Shown: positions 50,952 to 59,230, counted from the stretch's first letter. The stretch is DNA of 64,000 nucleotides from Streptomyces sp. 846.5 (GCF_004365705.1 NZ_SOBN01000002.1:1116001-1180000); one strand, 5' to 3'. The notes: generated by a model not told the origin, from the letters alone. Program-made: numbers and translations.

Positions 50952-52208
50952 TCAGCCGGCGGCGATCTGTCGTCGTCGCTGCTCCAGGAAGGCCCGTTCA
51001 GCGACGTTGGAGGTGAGCGCGAGCGCGGCGTCGTAGGCGGCCGCCGCCTCGGGGTGTCGGCCGAGACGGCGCAGCAGGTCGGCGCGGGTGGCGTGCAGCA
51101 GGTAGTAGTCGCCGAGGCTGTCCGGCAGGGCGTCCACGGCGTCGAGCCCGGCGCGCGGGCCCTGGACCTCGGCCAGGGCGACGGCGCGGTTGAGGGCGAC
51201 GACCGGCGTGGGGGCGAGGCGCAGCTGCAGGTCGTAGAGGGCCAGCACCTGGACCCAGCGGGCGTGGCGGTCGAGTGTCCCGTCGCTGTGGGCCGCGTTG
51301 ATCGCGGCCTGGATCTGGTAGACCCCCGGACTGCCGCGCCGCAGGCAGGCGCGGACCAGAGCCTGGCCCTCCTCGATCAGTGGCCGGTCCCACAGCGAGC
51401 GGTCCTGCTCCTCCAGCAGCACCAGGGTCCCGTCCGAGCGGGTGCGGGCCGCCCGGCGGGCGTGCGTGAGCAGCAGCAGGGCCAGCAGCCCGACCGCCTC
51501 CGGCTCGTCCGGCATCAGCTCGACCAGCACCCGGGCCAGCCGGAGCGCCTCGGCGCACAGGTCCTCGCGCAGCAGCGCCTCGCCCTCCGAGGCCGCGTAG
51601 CCCTCGTTGAAGACCAGGTACAGCGTGTCCAGGACGGCGCGCAGCCGATCCGGCAGTTCGGCCTCGGAGGGGACGCGGTAGGGAATGCCCGCGTCCTTGA
51701 TCTTGCGCTTGGCCCGGACCAGCCGCTGGGCCATCGTCGCCTCGGGCACCAGGAAGGCCCGCGCGATCTCGGCGGTCTGCAGGCCGCCGAGCAGCCGCAG
51801 GGTCAGGGCGACCTGCGCGTTGCGGGCCAGCGCGGGGTGACAGCAGGTGAAGATGAGCCGCAGCCGGTCGTCGCGCACGGGGCCCTCCTCCGCCTGCTCG
51901 TCGGGTGTCGCGGTCACGGCGTCCAGCAACTGCTGGGCCTGCACATGCCGGTGGTGCCGCGTCGCGTCACGGCGCAGCCGGTCGATGGCGCGGTTGCGGG
52001 CCGTGGTGGTGATCCACGCGCCCGGGTTCGGCGGCGTGCCGCTACCGGGCCAGCGCTCCAGCGCCACCGCGAAGGCGTCCTGGACCGCTTCCTCGGCGAG
52101 GTCGATGTCGCCGAGGAAGCGGATCAGGGTGGCCACGCAGCGGCTGTACTCGCGGCGGAAGACCTGCTCGGTCTCCTCGCGGGCGTCGCGCGGATCGGCT
52201 GTCGGCAC
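50952..52208 (-). CDS. ECF42-type RNA polymerase sigma factor (DUF6596)
   Basis: A 418-residue sigma factor with regions 2 and 4 ([74 protein letters not shown]) and the long C-terminal TPR-like extension of the ECF42 group ([52 protein letters not shown]-rich end). ECF42 members are controlled by the extension and occur beside YCII/DGPF-domain proteins, exactly as here (next entry, 4-bp gap upstream). GTG 52208 fits the family N-terminus; the open frame to 52439 is antisense to nothing but overlaps the YCII gene. Confidence 0.92.
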   Translation of the reverse strand: MPTADPRDAREETEQVFRREYSRCVATLIRFLGDIDLAEEAVQDAFAVALERWPGSGTPPNPGAWITTTARNRAIDRLRRDATRHHRHVQAQQLLDAVTATPDEQAEEGPVRDDRLRLIFTCCHPALARNAQVALTLRLLGGLQTAEIARAFLVPEATMAQRLVRAKRKIKDAGIPYRVPSEAELPDRLRAVLDTLYLVFNEGYAASEGEALLREDLCAEALRLARVLVELMPDEPEAVGLLALLLLTHARRAARTRSDGTLVLLEEQDRSLWDRPLIEEGQALVRACLRRGSPGVYQIQAAINAAHSDGTLDRHARWVQVLALYDLQLRLAPTPVVALNRAVALAEVQGPRAGLDAVDALPDSLGDYYLLHATRADLLRRLGRHPEAAAAYDAALALTSNVAERAFLEQRRRQIAAG

Positions 52209-52212
52209 CGGC

Positions 52213-52575
52213 CTACTGCTCCGCCGGGTCCTCTTGGAAGGGACGGACCTCGACCGGCCCCCGGCAGGCCCGGCTGCCGTCGGCGGCCAGCGCCAGCGCG
52301 GCGTCCAGGTCGGCGGCCCTGACGACCCAGAAGCCGCCCAGGTGCTCCTTGGTCTCCGCGAAGGGACCGTCGGTGGTGAGCACCTTCCCGTCCTCCTGGA
52401 CGCTGACCACGGTGGCGGAGTCGGCGGGGTGCAGCCCACCGGCGAACACCCAGGCCCCGTCGGCCTGCAGCCGCTGGTTGAACGCGTCGACGTCGGCGTA
52501 CATCTTCTGCATCACCTCGGGAGCAGGCGGCTCCTGGCCCTCGACCATGTGCACCGCCAGCAGGTACTGCTTCAT
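52213..52575 (-). CDS. YCII/DGPF-domain protein, ECF42 partner
   Basis: A 120-residue YCII-related protein. [29 protein letters not shown] and the signature [19 protein letters not shown] (DGPF motif) are clear, followed by [21 protein letters not shown]. These small alpha/beta-barrel proteins are encoded next to ECF42 sigma factors, whose regulon often includes them. Biochemical role unproven. ATG 52575 follows GAGGAGAACGTC; the sigma gene begins 4 bp after its stop. Confidence 0.92.
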   Translation of the reverse strand: MKQYLLAVHMVEGQEPPAPEVMQKMYADVDAFNQRLQADGAWVFAGGLHPADSATVVSVQEDGKVLTTDGPFAETKEHLGGFWVVRAADLDAALALAADGSRACRGPVEVRPFQEDPAEQ

Positions 52576-52703
52576 GACGTTCTCCTCATCGCGCGGGGCC
52601 GGCATCCTGCCAGCCCGATACAACCACTACGAACGGCGGCTGCCCGGATCGACACTCACCCCGGAACTGCTTCCGGAGAGATTGTGCAGCCCCGTGGGAG
52701 TCG

Positions 52704-53777
52704 TCAGGCGAGGGTGGGGTAGTCGGTGTAGCCGCGGTGGTCACCGCCGAAGGAGGTGGTCAGGTCGGGGGTGTTGAACGGGCCGCCGACGGCGAGCCGG
52801 GCAGGCAGGTCGGGGTTGGCGAGGAAGAGGGCGCCGTAGGCGATCAGGTCCGCGAGGCCGTCCTCGATCAGCTGCAGCTCCTCGGGGCCGGTGGGCTCCG
52901 TTCCGGTGAAGGGGTTGAGGATGTAGGTGCCCGGCCACTGCTTGCGCAGACGCGTCGTCAGGTCGCGGATCCCCGGGGCCTCCATCTGGTGCAGATAGGC
53001 GAGGCCGAGCGGGGCGAGTGCGTCGACCAGCGCGATGTAGGTCTGCTCCAGCTCCGTGGTGTCGGTCTCGGCGATGTCGTTGTAGGGGTTGGCCGGGGAG
53101 ATGCGGAAGCCGACCTTGTCCGCGCCGATCGCGTCGGCGACCGCCTTGGCGACCTCGACGGCGAAGCGGGTGCGCTTCTCCGGGGAACCGCCCCAGGCGT
53201 CGGTGCGCCGATTGGTGTTGGGCGCGAGGAACTGGTGGATGAGGTAGCCGTTGGCGCCGTGCAGCTCGACCCCGTCGAAGCCCGCCTCGACCGCGTTGCG
53301 GGCCGCCGTGGCGTAGTCGGCGATGGTCTCGGCGACGTCGGCCTCGGTGAGCTCGCGCGGGGTGACGAAGTCCTTCGGGCCCTCGTGGGTGTAGACCTGC
53401 CCGGTCGCGGCGACGGCGGAGGGCCCGAAGGGCTCCAGGCCGGTCAGGCTGGGGTGGCCGATCCGGCCGGTGTGCATCAGCTGCAGGAAGATCACGCCGC
53501 CCTGTTCGTGGACGGCGGCGGTCACCTTGCGCCAGGCCGCAACCTGCTCGTCGGTGTGGATGCCCGGGGTGTTGGGGTAGCCCTGGCCGACCGCGGACGG
53601 CTGGGCGCCCTCGGTGACGATCAGTCCCGCGCCCGCCCGCTGCGCGTAGTAGTCCGCCATCAGGTCGGTGGCGGTCGTCCCGGGGCCGTAGGCGCGGCTA
53701 CGGGTCATCGGGGCCATCACGATGCGGTTGCTCAGCCGGGTGCCGCCGAGGTCGTAGGAGTCGAATGCCGTTGCCAT
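52704..53777 (-). CDS. Old Yellow Enzyme-family alkene reductase
   Basis: A 357-residue FMN-dependent ene-reductase of the NemA/OYE group, reducing activated C=C bonds with NAD(P)H. Visible features: NRIVMAPMTRSRA near the N-terminus, LIVTEGAQPSAVGQGYPNTPGI, FLQLMHTGRIGHP, FDGVELHGANGYLIHQFL with the His/Asn substrate pair (HGAN), NRRTDAWGGSPEKRTRF and the flavin-binding C-terminal ALFLANPDLPARL. Divergent from a MarR-type gene that probably represses it, a common electrophile-responsive arrangement. Confidence 0.93.
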   Translation of the reverse strand: MATAFDSYDLGGTRLSNRIVMAPMTRSRAYGPGTTATDLMADYYAQRAGAGLIVTEGAQPSAVGQGYPNTPGIHTDEQVAAWRKVTAAVHEQGGVIFLQLMHTGRIGHPSLTGLEPFGPSAVAATGQVYTHEGPKDFVTPRELTEADVAETIADYATAARNAVEAGFDGVELHGANGYLIHQFLAPNTNRRTDAWGGSPEKRTRFAVEVAKAVADAIGADKVGFRISPANPYNDIAETDTTELEQTYIALVDALAPLGLAYLHQMEAPGIRDLTTRLRKQWPGTYILNPFTGTEPTGPEELQLIEDGLADLIAYGALFLANPDLPARLAVGGPFNTPDLTTSFGGDHRGYTDYPTLA

Positions 53778-53944
53778 GATTGATTCCCTTGCTCCGAAGC
53801 AGGCGCCCGATGCGCCGTTGGCTGTCCGAACAAGTAAATCCCGGAGGCCATTCCCCCGAACCCGTGACCTGGATCACCATCAGCCGACGCGCGGCGCCCC
53901 ACGCCGCCGATTCGGTCCCCGGCTCCACGGTTCGGATAGTCTCT

Positions 53945-53968
53945 TGCCTGTTCGAGCAGTCACAGGCA
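53945..53968. promoter_or_regulatory. Inverted repeat TGCCTGT/ACAGGCA, MarR operator candidate
   Basis: Perfect 7-bp arms separated by 10 bp, ending 13 bases before the MarR ATG at 53982 and overlapping its ribosome-binding region. It lies within the 204-bp divergent promoter region shared with the ene-reductase. Size and place suit a MarR-family dimer; the true site could also be the weaker GTCCGAAC/GTTCGGAT pair at about 53823 and 53931. Confidence 0.4.
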
Positions 53969-53981
53969 GGAGCCAAGGACG

Positions 53982-54488
53982 ATGGGCGAGCCGCAGCAGC
54001 CGGTGGGCGACCCGCTCGCCGACGCGGCCTGCATGCCGATGCCGCCCTCGGTCCAGGCCGGCCCCATGACGTACGCGATCTTCCGCGTCGCCCGCCTGCA
54101 CCGCATGCTCGCCGCCCAACTGCTGCGCCGCGTCAGCCTGCATCCCGGCCAGGAGCTGGTGATGATGCAACTGTGGGACCGCGGCCCACAGCGGCAGACC
54201 GACCTGGTGCGCCTCCTCGGCTCGGACGCGGCCACCATGACCCGCACCGTGCGCCGGCTCGAACAGGCCGGATTCGTCAACCGCTGCCCCAGCACAACGG
54301 ACAAGCGCGTCACCATCGTGGCACCCACCGCCGCCAGCCTCGCCCTGCGCCGACAGGTCGAAGCGATCTGGGCCGAACTGGAGCAGAGCGTCACGGACAG
54401 CCTGAGCGCCGACGAGCAGGGCGAAGCCATCGACTCCCTGACCCGCATCGAAGCCGCACTCATCCGCGCCACCGCCCACGACACCTGA
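53982..54488 (+). CDS. MarR-family transcriptional regulator
   Basis: A 168-residue winged-helix repressor: FRVARLHRMLAAQLLRRVSLHPGQELVMMQLWDRGPQRQTDLVRLLGSDAATMTRTVRRLEQAGFVNRCPSTTDKRVTIVAPT shows the MarR HTH and the Asp-Lys-Arg wing. It has a Cys (about residue 17) N-terminal to the core, but no OhrR-type redox Cys is evident. It is divergent from the Old Yellow Enzyme gene, its likely target. ATG 53982 has GGAGCCAAGG upstream. A perfect hairpin follows its stop. Confidence 0.9.
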   Translation: MGEPQQPVGDPLADAACMPMPPSVQAGPMTYAIFRVARLHRMLAAQLLRRVSLHPGQELVMMQLWDRGPQRQTDLVRLLGSDAATMTRTVRRLEQAGFVNRCPSTTDKRVTIVAPTAASLALRRQVEAIWAELEQSVTDSLSADEQGEAIDSLTRIEAALIRATAHDT

Positions 54489-54489
54489 T

Positions 54490-54515
54490 CCTGTCCAGAT
54501 AACTGTCTGGACAGG
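54490..54515. terminator. Bidirectional hairpin terminator
   Basis: Perfect 10-bp inverted repeat (CCTGTCCAGA / TCTGGACAGG) with a 6-base loop, located between the convergent MarR gene (stop 54488) and the small hypothetical gene (stop 54518). Position argues for a shared terminator. Confidence 0.75.
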
Positions 54516-54517
54516 TA

Positions 54518-54781
54518 TCAGACGCCGGATTCCGAGGCGTTCGGTCCCGCGACGCGTTCCGCCCGTACCGCCTGGGCCAGCAGCCGACGGCCGAGTTCGC
54601 GCGCTTCGGCCGTGCTGAGTGCCGCCCACAGCGCAGTGCCGTCGGTGCGCTCCGGTCCGATCTTCAGACGGACGACCCCGATCGGCCCGCTGGTGCCGTC
54701 CAGCCGCAGGACTCCGACCTCGACCCCGCGCCCGCACCGAGTGACCAACGTCCTCACGTCACCGCGCTCGCCGGCAGCCAT
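54518..54781 (-). CDS. Small hypothetical protein
   Basis: An 87-residue soluble protein: a beta-rich first half (VEVGVLRLDGTSGPIGVVRLKIG) and a helical second half (ALWAALSTAEARELGRRLLAQAVRAERVAG). No family recognised. Codon use is typical of a real actinomycete gene and it ends against a clean terminator. GGAGGCGGTC lies just upstream of the ATG at 54781. Confidence 0.55.
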   Translation of the reverse strand: MAAGERGDVRTLVTRCGRGVEVGVLRLDGTSGPIGVVRLKIGPERTDGTALWAALSTAEARELGRRLLAQAVRAERVAGPNASESGV

Positions 54782-54841
54782 GACCGCCTCCTTGTCTGCG
54801 TACCCGAATGGGTATACAGGCGAGCGCGTGCCTGCACCGTT

Positions 54842-55297
54842 CTATTCCGGCGAGTCCGTCTCCGCCAGGGCGAAGTCGGCGTAGTCGAAGCCGGGCGCGA
54901 CCACGCAGCTGACCAGGACGGGCTGGTCGCCCGCGGGTTCGGCGGCCTGCCAGGTCCCGGCGGGCACCAGGAGTTGGGGCCGCTCACCCTGCTCCACCGC
55001 GGGGCCGAGGACGCCCTCCGTCCCGGCGGAGCCGTCCGGCGAGTCGCCGGAACCGCCCAGCCGCAGCCGCAGCGGACCGCCGCGATGCCAGAGCCACAAC
55101 TCGTCCGAACGGACCCGGTGCCACCGCGAGACCTCGCCCGGGTGCAGCAGGAAGTAGATGCCGGTCGCGAAGGCCCGCGGTCCGGGGTACCCGTCCGGCA
55201 CGGCGCCGCCGGCGGTCTTCCAGGTCTCGCGGTACCAGCCGCCCTCGACATGGGGCTCCAGCCCGAGAAGCGCCACAAGCGGTGAAGTGTCGGTCAT
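54842..55297 (-). CDS. Cupin superfamily protein (DUF985)
   Basis: A 151-residue cupin_5 (DUF985) protein: LGLEPHVEGGWYRETWKT, FATGIYFLLHPGEVSRWHRVRSDELWLWHRGGPLRLRLGG and VPAGTWQAAEPA...LVSCVVAPGFDYADFALAE are the family blocks, with metal-type His/Glu residues in WHRVRSDELWLWH. Related proteins may be epimerases or sugar-binding; activity unknown. The start at ATG 55297 lacks an obvious ribosome-binding site, but the family begins here. Confidence 0.85.
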   Translation of the reverse strand: MTDTSPLVALLGLEPHVEGGWYRETWKTAGGAVPDGYPGPRAFATGIYFLLHPGEVSRWHRVRSDELWLWHRGGPLRLRLGGSGDSPDGSAGTEGVLGPAVEQGERPQLLVPAGTWQAAEPAGDQPVLVSCVVAPGFDYADFALAETDSPE

Positions 55298-55320
55298 GGC
55301 GTGATGGTACGTTCCCTCGC

Positions 55321-55764
55321 TCAGTGCCAGTCGCTGATCTGCACGTCGCGCGGCGCAGGTGCGCCCTCGCCGGTCTCCACCAGGGATTTCAGGCTCATCA
55401 GGAACGAGCCCCACTTGGTGGAGCAATGGTGCATGAACTCCACCGGCTCCCGCCAGCCCTGGTGCTTGAACAGCACGATCGTGTAGTCGCCGACCTGGCT
55501 GAGGTCCCAGACGACCGTCGTCCCGACCCACTCCTCCGGGCCGTCGACCACCTTCCAGACCACCCGCTCGGACGGCCGCGACTCGACGACCTCCATGTCG
55601 ACGCCGCCGTTCGGGAACCGGAACTCGAGTACCCCGCCGACCTCGCCGCTCCCCTTGGTGTCGTCGGTCCACCAGCCGGCCAGGCCATCGACTGCGGTCA
55701 GCGCGTCGTACACCTTCTCCGGCGTCGGGGTCTGGACCCCGACCCGGTGCAGAATGTCCACCAT
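55321..55764 (-). CDS. SRPBCC (AHSA1-like) domain protein
   Basis: A 147-residue START/Bet v1-like protein: MVDILHRVGVQTPTPEKVYDALTAVDGLAGWWTDDTKG at the N-terminus, then FRFPNGGVDMEVVESRPSERVVWKVVDGPEEWVGTTVVWDL and FMHHCSTKWGSFLMSLKSLVETG. These domains bind hydrophobic ligands or act as co-chaperone-like proteins; function undefined. It is the third gene of a minus-strand set (SRPBCC, ArsR, SRPBCC) likely under one ArsR-type repressor; gap to the regulator is 27 bp. Confidence 0.88.
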   Translation of the reverse strand: MVDILHRVGVQTPTPEKVYDALTAVDGLAGWWTDDTKGSGEVGGVLEFRFPNGGVDMEVVESRPSERVVWKVVDGPEEWVGTTVVWDLSQVGDYTIVLFKHQGWREPVEFMHHCSTKWGSFLMSLKSLVETGEGAPAPRDVQISDWH

Positions 55765-55791
55765 CTCGATTCTCCTTCGTCTCGTGTCTCG

Positions 55792-56178
55792 TCAGTCCTG
55801 CGGATGGTCCTGCGGTTGGTCCTGCTGTCGGTTCTGTTGGGTGCGCTGGATCGTCTCGGCGATGCGCTTGATCCGCTGCAGCCGGGCGTCCCAGGCCGAT
55901 CCGACCGATGACAACTGCGCGACCGCGCGGGCGAGTTGGGCGTCGTCCACCCGGTAGCGCCGCTCCCGGCCGGTCGGTGTCGCCCGCACCAGGCCGACCC
56001 GTTCCAGGACGCCCAGGTGCTTGGCAACCGCCTGCCGGGTGACCGGTAGTTGGTGTCCCAGCGTGGTCGCGGTGCCGTCGCCCTCGATGAGCAGCAGGTC
56101 GAGCATGCGGCGCCGGGTCGGGTCGCCGATGGCGGACCAGAGGTCGTCGTCGACCTGCTCGGCCACGGCGCTGGTCAT
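55792..56178 (-). CDS. ArsR-family regulator of the SRPBCC operon
   Basis: A 128-residue winged-helix regulator: DDDLWSAIGDPTRRRMLDLLLIEGDGTATTLGHQLPVTRQAVAKHLGVLERVGLVRATPTGRERRYRVD is typical of the ArsR proteins paired with AHSA1 proteins. No metal-binding Cys. The Gln/Asp-rich tail (QQNRQQDQPQDHPQD) is unusual and probably disordered. Start overlaps the stop of the upstream SRPBCC gene (ATGA). It probably autoregulates through the GTTGCAC sites upstream of 56636. Confidence 0.9.
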   Translation of the reverse strand: MTSAVAEQVDDDLWSAIGDPTRRRMLDLLLIEGDGTATTLGHQLPVTRQAVAKHLGVLERVGLVRATPTGRERRYRVDDAQLARAVAQLSSVGSAWDARLQRIKRIAETIQRTQQNRQQDQPQDHPQD

Positions 56179-56636
56179 GCCCGCGCCTCCAGCTTCACGG
56201 CGTACGGCGCCAGCCGCGGCAGGTAGAAGTCCCAGCCGGCGACGTGCTCCTGGTACTGCTGCTCGAGGACGGCGGCCTCCCAGCCCATCTCGCGGAAGCC
56301 GGTCTCGGTCATTTTGAGCAGCGTTCCGTCGCCCGACGGGGTCAGCGCGAAGGTGACCATCAGCGAGTTTCCCTGCGCGGCGGCCTCGTCGGCCGGGTGC
56401 GCCCACCGGAAGGTGAACGTCCGCGGCGGCTGGACGTCGACGACGGTGAACGGCACCACCGTGCCGCCCGCGTTGCAGTCGCCGAAGACGATCTCGCCTG
56501 TCGACCCGGGCGTCGGCTCGAAGTGGGCGTCGTCCGGCCACCACTGCTTGAAGTGGTCGGGACTGCTGACGACCTCGAAGACGACCTCGGGTGACGCCTC
56601 GACGTAGATCTCGCGCTCGATCGATCCGAATTCCAC
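56175..56636 (-). CDS. SRPBCC (AHSA1-like) domain protein
   Basis: A 153-residue START-like protein: IEREIYVEASPEVVFEVVSSPDHFKQWWPDDAHFEPTPGSTGEIVFGD, then RTFTFRWAHP, MVTFALTPSGDGTLLKMTETGFREMGWE and HVAGWDFYLPRLAPYA. The start is GTG 56636, which has AGGAGG five bases upstream; a longer open frame to 56729 would cross the operator region. First gene of the SRPBCC-ArsR-SRPBCC operon. Confidence 0.88.
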   Translation of the reverse strand: MEFGSIEREIYVEASPEVVFEVVSSPDHFKQWWPDDAHFEPTPGSTGEIVFGDCNAGGTVVPFTVVDVQPPRTFTFRWAHPADEAAAQGNSLMVTFALTPSGDGTLLKMTETGFREMGWEAAVLEQQYQEHVAGWDFYLPRLAPYAVKLEARA

Positions 56637-56655
56637 GGCAACCTCCTGCAACGTT

Positions 56656-56709
56656 TGGTTGCACATCAGGCTACCCGGAATACCGGAGACGTGCAACCAG
56701 AAGTTGCAC
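56656..56709. promoter_or_regulatory. GTTGCAC operator cluster of the ArsR/SRPBCC operon
   Basis: Three half-sites lie just upstream of the SRPBCC gene: TGGTTGCAC (56656-56664), GTGCAACCA (56691-56699) and GTTGCAC (56703-56709). The last two form a perfect GTGCAAC-N5-GTTGCAC palindrome, and the first two a 9-bp inverted repeat spanning about 44 bp. Spacing suits one or two ArsR dimers near the promoter of the 56175 operon. The divergent PhzF gene starts about 90 bases away. Confidence 0.6.
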
Positions 56710-56797
56710 TCAGGGCGGAACACCGCCAACGACCGCTGCGACAGGATCGACGGCTATCTGAACCCGGCCTTCCCCGCCGGGCGGCTACGATTCGCGC

Positions 56798-57664
56798 GTG
56801 CTGATGGTGAATGCCTGTCTGCGGGACGGCACCGGCGGCAGCCCCACCGCCGTGCTGGTGGACGAGGACGCGCTGAGCGACGAGGAACGTCGCCGCGTAC
56901 CGGTGGAGATGGGGACTTCGCATGCCGTGTTCCTCCGCGTGCACCAGGAGGAGGCGGCCGCCGAACCCACGGTGGACCTGCGCTTCTTCACCTCCGAAGG
57001 CGAGCTCCCCGCCTGCGGGCACGGCACGGTGGCCGCGCTGGCCTTCCTGGCCTCGCGGGCCGGAGCGTCGCAGCGCCAACGAGTCACGCTTCGGGCGTCG
57101 AAGCGCACGTTCGACGGCTGGTTCGTACGGGACGGGGCCCAGGTCACCGCCAGCTTCGACCCGGGTCCGGTCAGCGTGCGCGAACCGACCGGCAACGAGC
57201 GCTCGCTCGTGCTGTCCACGCTGGGCATCGCGCCGCAGGAGAGCGGGCCGGGGATGCGGGTGGCCGGGGTGGGCCGGGAGCGGCTGCTGGTGCCCGTTCC
57301 CACCCGCGCCGCCCTCGCTGCCCTGACTCCCGACCTTGACCGGCTCCGGGAGGCCTGCGACCGCCTGGGCCTGCTGGGCGCCTACGTCTACTCCGCGCCC
57401 TCGCCCACGGGCCGTGCGGCCGCCCGCATGTTCGCCCCCTCGATCGGGGTCCCGGAGGACATCGCCAACGCCAACAGCACCGCCTGCCTCGCCGCCCATC
57501 TGGCCGGGAACGGCTCCGCCGACATCGCCGTCGACATGGGCGACTCGCTCGGCAGCCCCGCCACCATCACCGCCACAGCCCGCCCCGGAGCGACAGGCCC
57601 TACGGTCCGCGTCGGCGGCACCGCCCAGGTCACCGCCTCGCACGCACTGGACGCCTTCCCGTAG
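56798..57664 (+). CDS. PhzF-family isomerase-like protein
   Basis: A 288-residue protein of the PhzF/DAP-epimerase-like fold. The N-terminal half has SPTAVLVDEDALSDEERRRV, then LRFFTSEGELPACGHGTVAAL, where ACGHGT is the family's GHA/GT motif. The usual C-terminal EDPATGSA segment is replaced by PEDIANANSTACLAAHL. Known PhzF acts in phenazine synthesis; most relatives, as here, lie outside phenazine clusters and have unknown substrates. GTG 56798 is chosen; ATG 56804 is equally possible, and neither has a strong ribosome-binding site. Confidence 0.82.
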   Translation: MLMVNACLRDGTGGSPTAVLVDEDALSDEERRRVPVEMGTSHAVFLRVHQEEAAAEPTVDLRFFTSEGELPACGHGTVAALAFLASRAGASQRQRVTLRASKRTFDGWFVRDGAQVTASFDPGPVSVREPTGNERSLVLSTLGIAPQESGPGMRVAGVGRERLLVPVPTRAALAALTPDLDRLREACDRLGLLGAYVYSAPSPTGRAAARMFAPSIGVPEDIANANSTACLAAHLAGNGSADIAVDMGDSLGSPATITATARPGATGPTVRVGGTAQVTASHALDAFP

Positions 57665-57725
57665 TAATGCCACCATGATCCCCTGGCACGCGGGGGGCGA
57701 GCCACTCTTCACGGGGGAAATGCCA

Positions 57726-58214
57726 ATGCCTGTCGCCCTGCGACGACGCTCACTGCTCACCTGCGCCACCACGGTGCTGCTGCTGAGCGGTTGCAGCACC
57801 GCGCACACCGGGCAGCCCCCGTCGACCACTTCCGCGTCGCCGCACAGTGCGGCTGCGACACCCGTCACGTATGCGCCGTGGGGGGATCCGGCGCAGGACC
57901 TCAAGGCCGACGGCGACAAGATCCTCGCAACCACCGGCCGGCGCACCGGCGGTATGGGGACGACCCTCCCCAGCAAGGTCGCCGCAGGGACGGTCTTGGT
58001 ATCCACGGAGTGCCAGGGCGTCGGCACCCTGACGGTTGACGCGGGCCCCTTCGGCAAGTTCACCGAGCGCTGCTACGCCCACCCGGACGGCAGCCTCAAC
58101 GCCACGGTGTTGTCGACCCCGAGCACCACAACCCCGCTTCAGGTGACCGCCGATCCGGGCGTCACCTGGGCGGTAGCGGTCGGCTGGAATGCATCCCTCG
58201 CCCATCCGCAGTAG
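57726..58214 (+). CDS. Hypothetical lipoprotein
   Basis: A 162-residue exported protein. It has a signal peptide with lipobox LLSGC (MPVALRRRSLLTCATTVLLLSGC), a Ser/Thr/Pro linker, then a small beta-rich domain (ILATTGRRTGGMGTTLPSKVAAGTVLVSTECQGVGTLTVDAGPFGKFTERCYA) with one Cys pair that could form a disulfide. It resembles small Streptomyces lipoproteins of unknown function. The start is ATG 57726, six bases after GGGGGAA; ATG 57720 is too close to the SD. Confidence 0.75.
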   Translation: MPVALRRRSLLTCATTVLLLSGCSTAHTGQPPSTTSASPHSAAATPVTYAPWGDPAQDLKADGDKILATTGRRTGGMGTTLPSKVAAGTVLVSTECQGVGTLTVDAGPFGKFTERCYAHPDGSLNATVLSTPSTTTPLQVTADPGVTWAVAVGWNASLAHPQ

Positions 58215-58307
58215 GCCGCGCTCCGGAGTGGAGCGTCAGGATTCGACGCAGCGTCAGTACCGACCCCGGTGCGAATGTTGATCAGCACAGGCTCTACCGT
58301 CGTCGCC

Positions 58308-58772
58308 ATGACGACCTTGCCGACTCACTCCGACAGCGCCGACCACGACTTCCCGGGCCGAAACGGGCCCGACGCGACGACGGAGGCCGACGCCCACCGC
58401 GTGGGCCCGGTGCGCACCGAGTACGCGCCGGCCCACGACGGCGACCCCGATCCCGGCGAGATCGTCTGGACCTGGGTGCCGTTCGAGGAGAACGACGGGC
58501 GGGGCAAGGACCGCCCGGTGCTCGTCGTGGCCCGGGAGGCACACGGCACGCTGCTCGCCGTCCAGCTCTCCAGCAAGCGGCACGACAGCGACGCCGACTG
58601 GGTGGCCATCGGCGAAGGCCCCTGGGACCGTGAGGGCCGCGACTCCTGGATCGCGATCGACCGGGTGCTGCGGCTGCACGAGAAGGGGATGCGGCGCGAG
58701 GCCTGTGCGCTGGACCGGGGCAGGTTCAACCTGGTGGTGAATCGTCTCAGGGAGCGCTACGGCTGGAGTTGA
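58308..58772 (+). CDS. PemK/MazF-like protein, no antitoxin adjacent
   Basis: A 154-residue protein with a PemK/MazF-type core: DPDPGEIVWTWVPFEENDGRGKDRPVLVVAREAHGTLLAVQLSSKRHD, then WIAIDRVLRLHEKGMRREACALDRGRFNLVVNRLRERYGW. MazF toxins are mRNA endoribonucleases; the RPVLVV strand and the following Ser/Thr (LSS) match the family. It has a 45-residue N-terminal extension rich in Asp/His/Thr and no antitoxin-like gene beside it, so it may be a domesticated relative. ATG 58308 assigned; an upstream GTG/ATG extension to 58269 lacks support. Confidence 0.75.
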   Translation: MTTLPTHSDSADHDFPGRNGPDATTEADAHRVGPVRTEYAPAHDGDPDPGEIVWTWVPFEENDGRGKDRPVLVVAREAHGTLLAVQLSSKRHDSDADWVAIGEGPWDREGRDSWIAIDRVLRLHEKGMRREACALDRGRFNLVVNRLRERYGWS

Positions 58773-58815
58773 GCCGTTTGCCCGAACTCGACTGCTCCCG
58801 GAGGAAGAGAGCCAC

Positions 58816-59064
58816 ATGCTCAGGTACATCGCAACGGCACATGGGGCCGCGGCCGGCAGCTTGATGACAGGAGCGTTCTACACGGCGATCGGCCTGTTCC
58901 TGCTCATGGCCGGCCGACACCAGCGCAGGACGGCCCACTCGGCGCCGGCGACGACCAGCGGGAGCCGGCACGTCACCGGCCTGGTGCTCATTGCCCTGAG
59001 CGTGGTCTTCCTCGCTCTGGGCGCGCTCGTCCTCCTGAACGCGTTGCTGCTCCTGCTCTACTGA
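58816..59064 (+). CDS. Small two-helix membrane protein
   Basis: An 82-residue protein with two hydrophobic helices (GAAAGSLMTGAFYTAIGLFLLMAG and VTGLVLIALSVVFLALGALVLLNALLLLLY) joined by a polar Arg/Ser/Thr loop. GGAGGAAGAGCCAC precedes the ATG, a convincing ribosome-binding site. No family recognised; 43 bp downstream of the PemK-like gene and possibly cotranscribed with it. Confidence 0.65.
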   Translation: MLRYIATAHGAAAGSLMTGAFYTAIGLFLLMAGRHQRRTAHSAPATTSGSRHVTGLVLIALSVVFLALGALVLLNALLLLLY

Positions 59065-59137
59065 CCGGCGCTCCGGGTTTCTTCCAGCGCTGGAACAATC
59101 ATTGCCGCCCGCAGCTGCCCCGGTTTAGCCTCCTGGC

Positions 59138-59230
59138 ATGAGATCGATGCGGCACCTTGACGAGCGGGTGCGGTGCGCCTGCCTCGGTGCACCGCGATGT
59201 AGCCGACGCTGTCGGCCCGCCTCTGCCTGA
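59138..59230 (+). CDS. Cysteine-rich leader peptide ORF
   Basis: A 30-codon ORF (MRSMRHLDERVRCACLGAPR, then a Cys/Arg-rich tail) with four Cys codons in 13 positions (residues 13, 15, 21, 25), 111 bases upstream of the TauD-type gene. Actinobacteria use such Cys-rich upstream ORFs as cysteine-responsive attenuators of sulfur-acquisition genes. The position before a gene of the sulfonate dioxygenase family fits. A weak GC hairpin (AGGCC...GGCCT, near 59243-59259) follows the stop. ATG 59147 is an alternative start. Function inferred; too short for similarity evidence. Confidence 0.6.
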   Translation: MRSMRHLDERVRCACLGAPRCSRRCRPASA

